This document shows, in pieces, positions 49,240-60,970 of a stretch of 64,000 bases of DNA. Origin of the DNA: Nilaparvata lugens (Eukaryota; Arthropoda; Insecta; Hemiptera; Delphacidae). A program made the position numbers and the translations under genes. The stretch covers positions 16,788,778 to 16,852,777 of the forward strand of contig NC_052510.1 of assembly GCF_014356525.2 (NCBI RefSeq), given 5' to 3'. The notes beneath the pieces were generated by a model. That model made no database searches and was not told the origin of the DNA. It saw nothing but the letters and a program-made list of their open reading frames with translations. The first letter of the stretch is position 1. The number at the start of each line of letters is the position of its first letter.

Positions 49240-51530
49240 ATTTGCATTGAGTTCATCAATCTCCTTACAATTTTGGTAGGTTTATGGTAACTTATGTTTG
49301 TGAAAGTCAATACGTGTATACGTCCTACTACCGATACTAAATATCAGATAGGGTAGATTATGATAACGATTCTAATAACCTGAAGGATAATCAAGAACCT
49401 CATTTATTTGTTGTTGATGCTCCACCTCATGAAATTCGTATTGAGTTTGTTCTCTTGTTATGAGTATCCCTGATTTCTCAGTGATTCAGTAATTTGTCAA
49501 GAAAATCCAGCTTCTGCCGTATTAACAGAATAGGAGTTCATCCACAAATTCTACACTCGTTATATTTATTGAATTGTGTTTTCAAGTAGGCCCACACATT
49601 GTCTTCATAGCCTACATATAGAAAGGTAGGTAGGTATAGTTTTATCGTAATAAACCAAGTCTTGTATTTATATTCACACTCTTAATGAGGAGTTGACTGT
49701 TTTAAGTATTTATGAAAAAATAACCATTTAATACTATCATTTATGAAGCTTAACAAAACTTTTACAACATTCCATCTTTAAAAAATAAATTAAAAAAATA
49801 TCCTTGCTACCCTACAGTATACTATACCATAAATTCCCCAACCCCTTGAAAGCAAAAATTACCCCTTAGCCCTTAACCTTCAAATTTGAACTCCTGTACC
49901 TATAAAAATTAGAACCAATTTTTGATTATAAAATCATTGATATTGAGATAAGTAGAGATTCAACTTTTTCCATCTCATCATACTTCAACGGAAAAAGTGA
50001 TTTGATAGGAATGAAAATACATAATAGTTCACCGTTTCACTTTTATCCACCCCTAATAATAATAATGATATCTAGTGACCTGGCTGGCTCAGGTCTGGTG
50101 TCAGAGTTTTCAGGTCGCAACAGATCAATTTCAGGGCCTCTGACATGACCTAACAACTGCTTCTTAGGCAGGCGGGACTGACGAATTAACGTGTCCATCC
50201 GAAACACGGGAGTGGCCCGAGATAAATATCTACCCCTACAATCCCTGGTATGACTGACTCACTGTGCGTACTATACCACTCCTATTCTCCCTTAGTCAAA
50301 CTCTAGTCATACCAATTGAATTTTCGGTCGTGAAAACATTTTTCCTTTCTGTCAAAGCTAATATTCACTTGTGATCACGTGACTACAACAAATAATGAAT
50401 TTACCTGTGAAAAGCACACGCATGCGCAATACCCCCAATCATGCCAAGGAAAAATGAATAATGGAAAAAAGGGTGTTCCGATGTTGAGCTTGATGTAGGC
50501 AATAAACCTTAGCAACAGCTGAGGGTTGGCAGAGGACAGAGCCGAGGGTTGTTGACCGTAGCTTGCATTGATTGTCGGTCGTTGATAGAATTTGGGTCAA
50601 ATTGTGAGTGCCACGTTTACCACTCCACTTTTACTGGCCATTTGCTGAGGTTTATTTCTCGCCATCAGGTTTTCTTCCCCAAGTATCACATAACTCCAGA
50701 GTTGTTAGGATCTTGATAGCTTGATAGCTGACCCAAGTAAACAATGCGTTGCGATAGTAGTGACTTCCTTTGACTTCCTTTGATTTAGTGACACCTAAAT
50801 AACATATTTTCCTCCACATATCTTGATGTGTATTAATATTGAGATACACAGAAGCTTTTAAGATAATAATTATATTGAGATTAGAAGATACATTTTTCAG
50901 ATATATTCATCGTAAGTACCTGAGAAAATAATGATACAAGAATTATATTCTCATCTATACTGTATATTTCTCAATAGAAACCTGAATACCTAATGTTTAC
51001 CTCGGTGTGTTATGAAGTTCTAATGTATAAATCACATGATGTGACAATTTTTTTTTCTTTTTTGACAATTTCTTAGTATTTTCATTTAATTAGAATGATA
51101 CAAATCTAAAAATTGTTATAAAATCGAAATGATACAATCTTTCAGTAGAGATTTTGATCAATGATAATTTTTTTCGTATAAAACTCTAGCTTCAATGCTT
51201 GAGTGAACTTTATGAGATGTGAGTGAGTCTAAACTTAAGTTTCAGCTCAAAAAATGATAATAGTAATGATGCAATAAGCCTAGAAAAATATTAAGTTTTG
51301 GGCAATCTTCGTAGAAAATAACATAATTTTGTATGTTCATTCAACAGGGGTGCCCAGTCCCCTCAAGCAAGGTCAAGAACGCACCCCCTCCCCCAAAGTA
51401 TCCCAAATTTTAGTACCAGCCTACACATAGATACGGCACCCTCGCACAGAATAGTCATTGGAATATTATATCAACTTTTCTTTCTCCCATTTCCCATGCT
51501 TGCTTTTGAATCATCATGATCCGATTATTT
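49240..51530. other. Mostly unassigned; possible repeat fragment at 50060-50290
   Basis: At 50160-50220 the words GGCAGGCGGGACTGACGAAT and TAACGTGTCCATCCGAAACA-CGGGAG resemble a dispersed repeat that I remember from several insect genomes, perhaps LINE-derived. No boundary or frame supports it further. The remainder shows nothing that I can call. Confidence 0.3.
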
Positions 51531-51537
51531 TTTTTTC

Positions 51538-52300
51538 TATAGCTCTACAGCCCATTGTGGGCTTTGGCCTCCTCCACAACATTCCTCCAAACGTTTCTAT
51601 CCATTATAAATCTTTTCCAACCTCTATAACCCATCCTTATCAAATCATCCTTTATCTCATCTTCCCATCGTATTCTTGGTCTGCCTTGTTTTCTTCTTGA
51701 GTGAAGCTTCTCTTTAAGCACTATTTTTGGCATTCTGGTTTCATCCATCCTATAAATATGTCCGAACCACCTTAGTCTCTGTGCCTTTATGGAGCGTAAT
51801 ATACTACGGCCTTTTATTAATTGTTCAAGTTCAGCATTGGTTCTCCTTCTCCACTCTTCTCCTTCTTTAACAGGACCGTACACTTTTCTAAGCACCTTTC
51901 GTTCAAATACACTTAAATTATGTTGGTCTTCCTTAGTCAAAGTCCATGATTCAGAGCCATAGGTAACTACAGGTCTTATAAGGGTTTCATAAATCTCAAG
52001 CTTGCTGCTTCTACTGATGAGCCTGTTCTTTAGAAGCTTCATGTTGCTGTAGTATGCTCTATTTCCCGACAATATTCTTTGTTTGATACTGGTGCTCATC
52101 ATATTCTGATTATTCAATTCAACACCCAGATAGCTGAAGTTTTCACTCCCTCAAACAACCTATTATCGATTCTCAGACTCTGTGGAACCCTTCGCGCTTG
52201 ACTTCTTGATATTTTCATGTATTTTGTTTTATTCTCATTGACTAGGAAACCAATCTTTTTTGCTGATCCGATGCTAGATTGAATTTGGAGTGATATTTTA
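51538..52300 (-). pseudogene. RTE-like LINE C-terminal fragment, minus strand
   Basis: The frame from 52117 to 51545 encodes KLEIYETLIRPVVTYGSESW, ERKVLRKVYGPVKEGEEWRR, QRLRWFGHIYRMDETRMPKI and GRPRIRWEDEIKDDLIRMGY. This is the post-reverse-transcriptase domain of RTE-type and related LINEs ending in the R.RW motif. Upstream, GSAKKIGFLVNENKTKYMKI is in another frame, and a one-base slip near 52140 joins it to FSYLGVELNNQN. The element is therefore truncated at about 52300, inside the end of the reverse transcriptase domain, and frameshifted once. The 190-codon open stretch makes it the best preserved LINE piece in the window, but it lacks every catalytic motif. Confidence 0.88.
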
Positions 52301-52329
52301 TATTTTTACTGTTGAATTTGTTCTCTTTC

Positions 52330-54385
52330 ATTGTCAACTTTCACCACTTTTGTGTGAATTAATACGAAATTTCTAAAATACTGGACAGATTACAAAGAGT
52401 CGCAACAAAATCCGTTATACGCCTACATTTGTGAAAAGAATGGTGCCGTTCAATTGCTCTGTTAAATTCTGCAAACATTATTATAGGCAACTGTCCAGTT
52501 TCCTGTGCGACTTCCTGACTGACTTTGTTTAACACAAAATTAAATGGACAGGATGCGTGTCCTATCTGCAAACAGCAGATTCCGTTGATCCATCAAATTA
52601 TGTCGTTTATTACAAAGGTATGAGTTTTACAGAGAGGTAAATTTTGTCTCAATTATGATGTGCTATATATTATCAAATGAAATTTTTCAGTAGATTCATA
52701 CATGAGTTCTCCAGCTCTGTATGAAATCGAAATTCTGAACTCAAAAACTCTTTCAACAATACTATGAACGCATTTCAAATGGAATGTGAGATTTTGTCAT
52801 GGATTACTGAGGATTAGTGATTCACAATCCATTTTCTTGGATTAATGAGGTGAGATTACCATAATCACAACTGCATCTGAATTGAGCGTTTTTAGTAAGT
52901 TTGAATTGAAATATCGTACCTAACAAAGCTTGAAAAAATCTTAAAATGCGCTACTAGTATTTCATTAAGTTTCCTCAGGTCAAGCAGAGATCCAAGTTAA
53001 ATCCAATTTCTTATAATAATGAGAGTATTGAAATTATTTTTATAATAAGTTTGAGAAGTGAGTGTTGATCTTCCTTTGGAAGGAGAAGAAGTTTATTCGT
53101 ATTGAATTTTAACCATTGAACATGTAAATATTCATTTTACAAACTGGCAATTCAAAATTCTTATTCTCCACTATATTGATCTAAGTCTAGTTACTGGAAC
53201 AGTGATTTTTGGACGTAAGTTTGTTTGCCGTCCTCATAAATTCTTTTATATTGAAAATAACTTGGCAAACAAAACACTTGTTGAATGTGTGGGAACATTA
53301 AATTCACATTTGAATCAACAAACATAACATTTGTTTGCAAAGTTTCATTCAATCTGGTAGAATTGATAAGGACGGCGAAAAATCGTACGTCCGAAAATCG
53401 ATGTGTGTGTAACTGGCCTATTTCTGCGTTCATACAACCTAATGGAACATCTAGACATCCAAATCTGTACTTAGAAAAGTTGGCTAATGTCAACTAGCAT
53501 CAACCACTGGCTTTCTGTAAACATCACTGGCAACATCGAACTAGTATTTTGGAAGAAGGCTACTCCAGTACACCAACAAGATGAATACTTACCATACGAG
53601 AAACGAACGTAATCAAACACTCTTTTCCTCCACAATTTCCTCCCAATCCAGCCTCATTTTCAATTCACTTCCACCTTCATTTTCATTCTTTTAATCAAAC
53701 GATTCAAGGAAGGAAAATGGAGGAAAAGTGAAGGCTATAGCTGGTGTCTCAGGTGCCGAGGTGAACGACCGATCATTGGAGCGGTGAGACTTTTCCCCCT
53801 TCCCCATCTTTCCACACCCCCACCCCCCGCCATTTCTTCATGGTCGTGAGTTTTCCGGTCTGCAGAGTCTCCACAGAGGAAATCCCCGCGTCGCCTAGTG
53901 GTAGTGGTAGTAGTAGTACAAACAGTACAGGTTTACTTCTTGCCATCACCACCTAGTTTCATGCGGCCGTGCAGCTCACTATTCTTTTTCACAATAGATC
54001 TTTGTAACTGTATTCTGGTTGCTTGATTCTCTCTCACTCTTTCACTTACTCGTCTTTCTCTATTAGTTGCTGTTTTTATTGTAATCGCTCTTAGTCCAGG
54101 CGCTGGCTTACATTGAGCATACATGAGAGAGGCAAAGAATTGACTTCGGATTATTGTTAGGGGGTCTTTAGTGTATATGAAACTCGATGTCGTCACGTCC
54201 CAGTGTGGTCGACAGATTGCGGGGGAGGGGGGTAAGATGTAAAAAAGGGCGCTTATAAAATCGCCTGTCCTATGTATCCTATCCTGTCCTCAAGCCAGCG
54301 CCTGGACTATCTGTTTCTTACTCGGCTCTGACACAGCCATCTCTAGTTACATGCACCGACCTCATGAGAATGGAGACGCTGCTCA
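52330..54385. other. Unassigned sequence
   Basis: Overlapping frames at 53191-53497 on both strands look mildly protein-like (CNWPISAFIQPNG on plus) but I recognise no family. 53800-53830 is C-rich. No repeat boundary or RNA gene is supported. Confidence 0.3.
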
Positions 54386-54388
54386 CCA

Positions 54389-54577
54389 CTACCTCCGTAA
54401 AGAAAGTCATAGTGCATTCTGGTGAAGTCAGCACAGGAAGGGCTCCTACACCAATACAAATTTGTTGATTTCAGCTGATCTATATCAGCTAGTGTTTTTA
54501 TTGGTGTAGGAGCCCTACCTGTGCTGACATTACTATCAACCACCTGTCATGCACTATGGCTTTGTTTACGGAGGTAG
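54389..54577. mobile_element. Long hairpin element (palindromic MITE or hairpin RNA locus)
   Basis: CTACCTCCGTAAAGAAAGTC at 54389 is complemented at the right end (…GACTTT/GGCTTTGTTTACGGAGGTAG, ending 54577). The arms also share CATAGTGCAT, TCAGCACAGG and AGGGCTCCTACACCAATA. Each arm is about 80-90 nt and the centre is itself palindromic (CAGCTGATCTATATCAGCT). The arms differ by a few substitutions and one indel. There is no coding frame, and a target duplication is not obvious. It may be a MITE; a transcribed hairpin giving small RNAs is an alternative. Confidence 0.8.
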
Positions 54578-55159
54578 AGAGAGCTAACTAGGTTCAATCA
54601 GATGATATATCTATATCAGCTGATAGATTGTTTTCTAGTATTATCAGGCTTTCAACGAAACTATCAATTTGAAACCTCAATATGGATTGTGATGAATTAA
54701 GTATAGAACTTTGGTACAGATCTATGAAATAAGTAAGAACTCATTCAATATTTTGTTGAAACATATTGATTTTTGGTTGAAAATTTAATTAAACTCAAAA
54801 ATTGCAAATGTCAGTATCTAATTATTTTGTACTCAAAATTATGGGTGGATTTGATCAAGAGGATTAGAGTGCTTATATTATTCAAAATTGGGGATAGAAA
54901 CAGTTTTGGGCGTATGCCTGTTGGTTCATACCAAATTTTGTAATCAATTAGCAGCATTAAAATAAAATAAACAGATTTCGCGCTGTGACTTCAGGCTATA
55001 TTCGACTTACTCATGAAATTTGCGATTTTTTCTTCTAGTTTAGAAACTGAAATGCATACTTGAGGAGCAATGTTTGTATATTATTCCTGTTACCATTTGT
55101 GTTATGATAGCATCCTCAGCGAACGGGAAAGTGATTTGGTGCATGCCCCCTGGAGTCAC

Positions 55160-55365
55160 GAGTGCGGTCTCTTCTCTATCCTATTCTCCTCTTCCTCCTC
55201 CTTCTTCTTCTTCATCATCATCATCTTCTTCTTCTTCTTCTTCCTCTTATTCTTCTTCTTATTCTCCTTCTTCTTCTTCTTCTTCTTCCTATTCTTCTTC
55301 TTCATCTTCTTTTTTTCTTCCTTTTCTTCTTCTTTTTCTACTTTCTTCATATTCTCCTCTATCAG
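55160..55365. repeat. (TTC)n-rich pyrimidine tract
   Basis: The plus strand is almost pure C+T for about 200 bp, with runs of TTC, CTT and CAT triplets. All six frames are long here only because of composition (serine, leucine or phenylalanine on plus; lysine and glutamate on minus). Purine-rich sequence follows at 55550-55760. Confidence 0.85.
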
Positions 55366-56972
55366 ACTCCAACTCCTTTCGCTTGTTTGTGACACGCATT
55401 CTATCTGCGAGCTGTATCTATTTCCGAGTGCAAAAGTGGGCCGGCCAAAACATTCTCTCTCTATCATTCTCTCTCTTTCTCTCGACAACAGTATTACTAC
55501 AAGTCGTATGACGTAATAGCGTTTGTTGGGCTCTTCTTATCTTCTGTGAGCTGTGAGAGGAGAAGGTTGAGATGCGCTTGGAATCGCTAGTAAAGAAATA
55601 GGGAGAATGTTCGAGAGTAATGAAAAGAGAGAGTTGGAGCACGGATTTGTTTCTCTTTTCCGTGGTCGGGGTGACAAGACATGAAGAGAGAATGTGAAAC
55701 AATGAGGGAGTGAAAAAGGGGTGGAAGGTGAGTGAATGAAGAGATAGAGGGAGTGAGTAGAAAACAGAAGATTTAATGTGTGCCATAGAAAAAGTTTGAA
55801 TCAGTCAATTTTATCTAAGTCATAATTATCATTATTATTGACAGTATTGTGAACAAATCGTGATAAAGTGATAATTAATTAATCACTAAAGAACTTCAAC
55901 AACTAAAGAATGATAGTTTTCATAAAATTACGTATTATATTAATAATTAATGCTAATGATATTCAATAACTACTTCCATCAACAATCAACTGAACGTGAT
56001 AAGTCTTTTGCTGTTGACTCCAACAACTGATGTTGATTGTCTTGATTGTCTTCAAACCAGGTGTTGCTATGAAACCTGGTTCTGTATTTGAATCGATTCT
56101 GAACAATTATAGTGGTATTGAAAACATCATCGGTTTAAGACCAACAATTTTAGATTAAAGTAGGTGGGCATTACTATGTTTTACACATCGTTCTCTCATT
56201 CCTAATAAATAAATCCAGATCAAATTCCCTGATAAAATCCAATTATGACAGTCACATCAATGTAATTGGAAAAATTTAATTTTCAAGTTTGTTGATTCCT
56301 GCATCTTTTATGAGGTAGCATTGCTACAGCCAAGGGTACTATGCCAATTCTGCATAACATCATTGTATCATACCAATTCAATATACTATAAAATTCACAT
56401 TTCTTGAATTGAGACATATTCTATACCTATCTTATACATGTAATACGTAAGTTCAGAAATTATAACAATTATAGTAGGCCTACTATATTCATAAGTCACG
56501 GGGAGAGAGTTACATCAGCAGAGAGTAGGCATTATTTGGTTGGAGCAGAAAGAGAAGAGGTTAACCAATCATTGATAAATATAGTTAGAACGGTAGTGAG
56601 TAAAGTGTAAGTGGAAGACTGTGAGTGCAGTTGAATGAGTGAGAGTGTAAGAAGAATAGAGAAAGAATGAGTTAGAGTCCTGTTGCCAGATTTGTTTCGT
56701 TTCCTGGATACTAGGTTGTGCCGTTTGGAAGTCAAGGACCTGTTAGTGGGTCGAAACCAAGAACCAACCACCATCATCCAGAACAGAGTTCGTTCAACTT
56801 TCGCTCCTCTGCAGTTGCATCATCACTGCAAGTGAAGGCTTAGGCCATCGGAGGCTGATCATTAGGATAGGTTACATAATTAGTTGGTGTTGAGAGGTTG
56901 AGAGGTTGAGGAAGGACTCTGAATGTTTGTTTTGTTGGAAAAAAATGGTGATGTATAGAGAAAACTGTAAAA

Positions 56973-57480
56973 TTCAAATTTTGAAGATTTATAAGATTGA
57001 AAATAATAGAATTAATAATCGATCTAATTAAACATTCATAGAACAAGCTCAAATTCTGAGGTTGTAGGAAAGGACTTTAGTTATTTTCATAGCAGCCCTG
57101 CATTATTTCAACACGATCCCACGTTTGAAAGCAGATTTTTCACTTCTTAAGGTTTTTGCTCAAAAGAAGCAAACTATAAGTAAAATATTGTCTGTCTCGA
57201 TTTGTTAAGTCTCATATGAAAGCCGTATTACTGGCTTCAAATTTTGAAGATAATAGAATTAATAATCGATTAAATTGAAGATTCATAGGAGTAATTCGAA
57301 TGCTGAAGTTGTAGGAAATGATTTGAGCTATTTTCACATTAGCCCTGCATTATTTCAACACGATCCCACGTTTGGGAGCAGATTTTTCACATGTTGGTTT
57401 TTGCTCAAAAGAAGCAAACTATCACTAAAATTGTCAGTCAGTCGATTTGTAAAGTCTGATATGAAAGCCAGAAATTCACT
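56973..57480. repeat. Tandem duplication, about 260-bp unit, two copies
   Basis: The unit starting TTCAAATTTTGAAGAT at 56973 is repeated at 57236. Shared blocks in order are ATAGAATTAATAATCGAT, GTTGTAGGAAA, AGCCCTGCATTATTTCAACA, CGATCCCACGTTTG, GCAGATTTTTCAC, TTTTTGCTCAAAAGAAGCAA and TATGAAAGCC. The copies differ by small indels and scattered changes, so the duplication is moderately old. The second unit's open frame has no counterpart that stays open in the first. Confidence 0.88.
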
Positions 57481-57644
57481 CACCTCGATTTTCCAATATA
57501 TTTGAATAATTCGATTGATTATATTCTGAAGTAATTTTCTACTATGGTAAAAATTTCCAAAATATTTGAATATTCAAATGAAATACTGTATTACACTCTG
57601 AGGTAATTTCCTATTATAGCAGAAACAACATTTAAATGAAATGA

Positions 57645-57748
57645 ATGAATAAATAATTTATTTGCCAAAAAACAAAATACAAAATACAAATGTGTATATG
57701 CTACTGCACTCAACTAAAATACATACATAAGAATTAAGGAAATATTAA
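57645..57748 (-). mobile_element. Possible LINE 3' end, minus strand, UTR only
   Basis: The tail block AATGAATGAATAAATAATTT at 57640, followed by a TTTGCCAAAAAACAAAATAC stretch, reads on the minus strand as a TTTTGGCAAATAAATTATTT-type end, like the LINE tails elsewhere here. It directly precedes the repeat copy at 57751. Confidence 0.35.
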
Positions 57749-57750
57749 AT

Positions 57751-58121
57751 TTATTGACCGAGCGAAGTGAGGTCTAAGATTCAAGTCGACGGTTTGGCTT
57801 TTAAACATTAATTTCTCTTAATGTTTAAATGTTTGAATGTTTAAATGTTTATATTATGTTGCGCATTTACGGCGAAACGCGGTAATAGATTTTCATGAAA
57901 TTTGACAGGTATGTTCCTTTTTTAATTGCGCGTCGACGTATATACAAGGTTTTTGGAAATTTTGCATTTCAAGGATAATATAAAAGGAAAAAGGAGCCTC
58001 CTTCATACGCCAATATTAGAGTAAAAATCAGACTATAGAATAATATTCTAGTCTATGAATAATTAGGTACTTATGTATGAGAATACTGCGTGAGGTCTAC
58101 TGTTCACAGAACTACTAGTAT
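57751..58121 (+). repeat. Dispersed repeat, copy 2 (shared with 29605)
   Basis: Starts TTATTGACCGAGCGAAGTGA, contains TTGCGCGTCGACGTATATAC and AAGGTTTTTGGAAATTTTGC, and ends GTCTACTGTTCACAGAACTA-CTAGTAT. It is shorter than the copy at 29605-30380 and better matches what I remember as the family's form. There is no coding capacity. Confidence 0.82.
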
Positions 58122-58246
58122 TGTTAAAGATCTCTATAGAATGTTGCTGGACTGCTATTAAAGTAATGTTGTGTTATAAGAGTTACTTTTACATTAATCA
58201 TATGAAAAATAATGGTAGTAGATTTTCCGAGTTTGACAAAAAAATC

Positions 58247-58318
58247 TAGCAGAGCGTGGTTTCGATCCACGGACCTCTGGGTTATGGGCCCAGCACGCTT
58301 CCACTGCGCCACTCTGCT
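58247..58318 (-). tRNA. Initiator tRNA-Met (anticodon CAU)
   Basis: On the minus strand, AGCAGAG pairs with CTCTGCT and is followed by discriminator A, giving the A1-U72 pair specific to eukaryotic initiators. The D arm is TGGCGCAGTGGAAGCG. The anticodon stem CTGGG/CCCAG carries three G-C pairs and encloses loop CCCATAA with anticodon CAT (complement at 58284-58286). The T loop is ATCGAAA, having the A54 and A60 that replace T54 and the pyrimidine in initiators. A run of seven T residues on that strand follows the gene, a strong Pol III terminator. All stems are intact, so I call it functional. Confidence 0.97.
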
Positions 58319-58329
58319 TTCATACTGAC

Positions 58330-60850
58330 TCAGCCGAAAAGTGACCACCTGACAGAGCTGCTCTTATCACGTGTCATTCAAGGCCATGCTTCCAAATGGT
58401 AGTCACTACTTCGTTACAGTGGTTGGGTGCGATTGCAATACTATTTCAACGCCGATCATTCTTGTCTATTATTTTCAGAAGATACTTCTCATGATACGAA
58501 TAGGGATTTTTCTGTTATTATCCTTCTTAATCCCAGCATAGACCACTGACGAGAAAAAACAAATTTCTTCCTGTCAATAAACTAACAATAATAATTTTGT
58601 GGTACCAGTACTAGCCATCTGAATATCTCTAATCTATAAAAATATTCTACAGACGATAGTTTAGAATTTCAATAATGATAAGTGAATAATTAAATTCAAA
58701 AAATCACGATTTTTGAGTTATAGACTAACTTTGTTCATAATATTGTACAATTCCAACCTGATCAATAAAGATAAGAAAATAAACATGATTATCGAAACAT
58801 AATTCGGAGGAAAAGAACACAGAGTTATCAATAGAGTATTCACAAAAGAATTGTATCAGTATTGGAGAAATGCTAATATAGGTAAATCAGATTTTTGACT
58901 TCTTCCTGATCTGATCAGAATATTGGGCAGTAGGTTGAATTTTATCAGTATTGGAATCATTATTGAATTGATTTATTAACGATGAAGAGTTATTCTTGTG
59001 AAGCCAATGTTGCTAAGTTAGTTAGAATCAAAGAGGATTAACGTAGAATCGAAGAGGATTGAAGATGAAATCCTCCCTCTTTCATTGAATTTTTCAACAA
59101 TAAAGGAATTGAAACGCATTATTTATTGAAGAGGAAGAGATTTTGGGGAATATAAAAATATCTTGACTAAACTGGAGATGTTGCAAGTAATAAGCAATAG
59201 TTGTAATTCCTAGACAAGGTAGGAGTTAGAATACCCCTAACTCAAATCTTAATATCACTTCCAATCATACACTACAATACAGAAATTGATGGATGACCTA
59301 GAAATTTTACAAGCAATGAAAGCTGCAATTTATTTGCAACTTTTTATCTTAATGCCAGTCTAGAGGCAAGGTTTATCTTTGTTGCTACAGGAATTAACTA
59401 GCCTAGAATCCATAGTTCACTAGATAAGCCAAATCCTAAGGTCGTTTGCGAATCCTCAGCTTCATTTACGATCATTTCAAGAGCAAATCTGTACTAACTC
59501 TTTCAGGAAAACAATTATTTCACAACCTTCATGCAGACTGAAAATTTCATCACAATATTGAGCTATACTGTTGCAATGTGAACACTGATAAATACAAGAA
59601 AACAATGGCCGTGCGAGCGACAGTTACTACTTGTTAAATACTTAATATTCACTATAAAGTACTCTTTTATTGTTCAAAGTTGCCTTATTTTGTTATTTAG
59701 TTTGCCGATGTGAATGTTAACAATGAATAAGTTGGAACGTATTTATTGAGTTGTACATTGGAATGGCGTCATAATAATAACATCGGACTCACTACGTCTT
59801 AATCTTGTCTCTATAGTATCCTTAGTTATCCATACTCTCTGTACCGTAGTGATTATATTAACTGGTGGATAAATATATTTGTGAAGAATTGTACATAGTT
59901 TTCTATTATACTTCTCCTGAGTAGTTGTATAGCATATAGACCAAGATGGTAGTTTAGATAGCATTTATAGTTAACAATAAATGTCTTAGTTGCAATATGA
60001 TAGTTAACGGTAAGGTTGAGTGTTTATACTCTTTTATTTCTATTAAAATACTCTCTTCCTGGAGTGCATACCACTTTTAGGATCGTAATTGAAGGACATT
60101 TCGTTTGCCCTTTACATTGGATGAACCGGAAGCTATGTGTACGATACTTTTTATCGACTCTTCTGGAAGTTGAAGGTCTGCTATGATGTAGAGGAGCATT
60201 GAAATTGTTGTCCTAGAAACAGAATTTTTCTAGTTATGATTTATTACAACTAACAGGATGGTTGGCCGTGAATTTATGCTTGTAGTTTACAGAGGAGTGT
60301 TACTAATATTTTCTATTGAACACTTATAAACTAAACATAATTTAATGATTGTTTGGAATCTCGGGATTCGTTGAAACAGTGTTTCTCAACGTTTTCCTCT
60401 TTGCCATATTCCTCTATATTACTTTATTGAGTTTATTGAATTGAATGAAATTTTATGTGGAATTTTTGTACTGTATACAGTCTACACAGTTCTAAATTAG
60501 CAGATACTGCAAGTAGTGCTTGAACTATTCCCACTATGCGATCGCTTCCTGAATATATTGAAAGATATGGAAAATAATTCTAAACAAACAATACATACTT
60601 ATAAATCAAAACCTCTTCGAGAAAAATGTTACCAGGACCACTTTTTAAAATGTTTTAAGTTATGTTGATCGAAGGTCAAAATTGTGTACATTAGAAAATG
60701 AATATTCCTACTCTTGCAGGAGTTGCAGGATTAATAGGCGTTTTAAATCATTGCATGTAATTTCAATAAACTTTTTCAAGCATTAATCAGTTAAATACGT
60801 TCCACATCATTAAACAATAAGCAACATTGTTGAATAAATTTGTTTGTGAT
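58330..60850. other. Unassigned sequence
   Basis: About 2.5 kb in which I find no exon, RNA gene or repeat boundary that I can support. Confidence 0.3.
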
Positions 60851-60885
60851 GCATTGCCTCCTTATAAGGATAGAATCAATAATGA

Positions 60886-60970
60886 ATAATTTTTCAATTT
60901 CGTTGCAGGTGAGTGATTGAATATGCATTACTTTCGGTAGCTGTATTTGGAGTAGCTGTGACGGGTGAGT
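60886..60970 (+). promoter_or_regulatory. Second candidate recursive splice site with RS-exon
   Basis: TAATTTTTCAATTTCGTTGCAG ends at 60908 (last 20 nt shown in part: TTTTTCAATTTCGTTGCAG) and GTGAGT follows immediately at 60909. A second GTGAGT starts at 60965, after a 56-nt segment. The first bases, GTGAGTGATTGAAT, closely repeat those at 38691 (GTGAGTGATGAAT). All three reading frames of the segment hit a stop in its first 12 nt, so it could not serve as a normal coding micro-exon in any phase. That is a property of RS-exons, which are meant to be removed. The pyrimidine tract is weaker than at 38690. Confidence 0.45.

Noticed and set aside
53191..53497. Overlapping 100- and 70-codon frames on opposite strands
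   Set aside because: Both are mildly protein-like, but neither has a recognisable domain, splice context or start context.
55070..55516. Several long overlapping frames (110-148 codons) on both strands
   Set aside because: They come from the (TTC)n tract and consist of serine, leucine, phenylalanine or lysine/glutamate runs; no frame has a normal composition.
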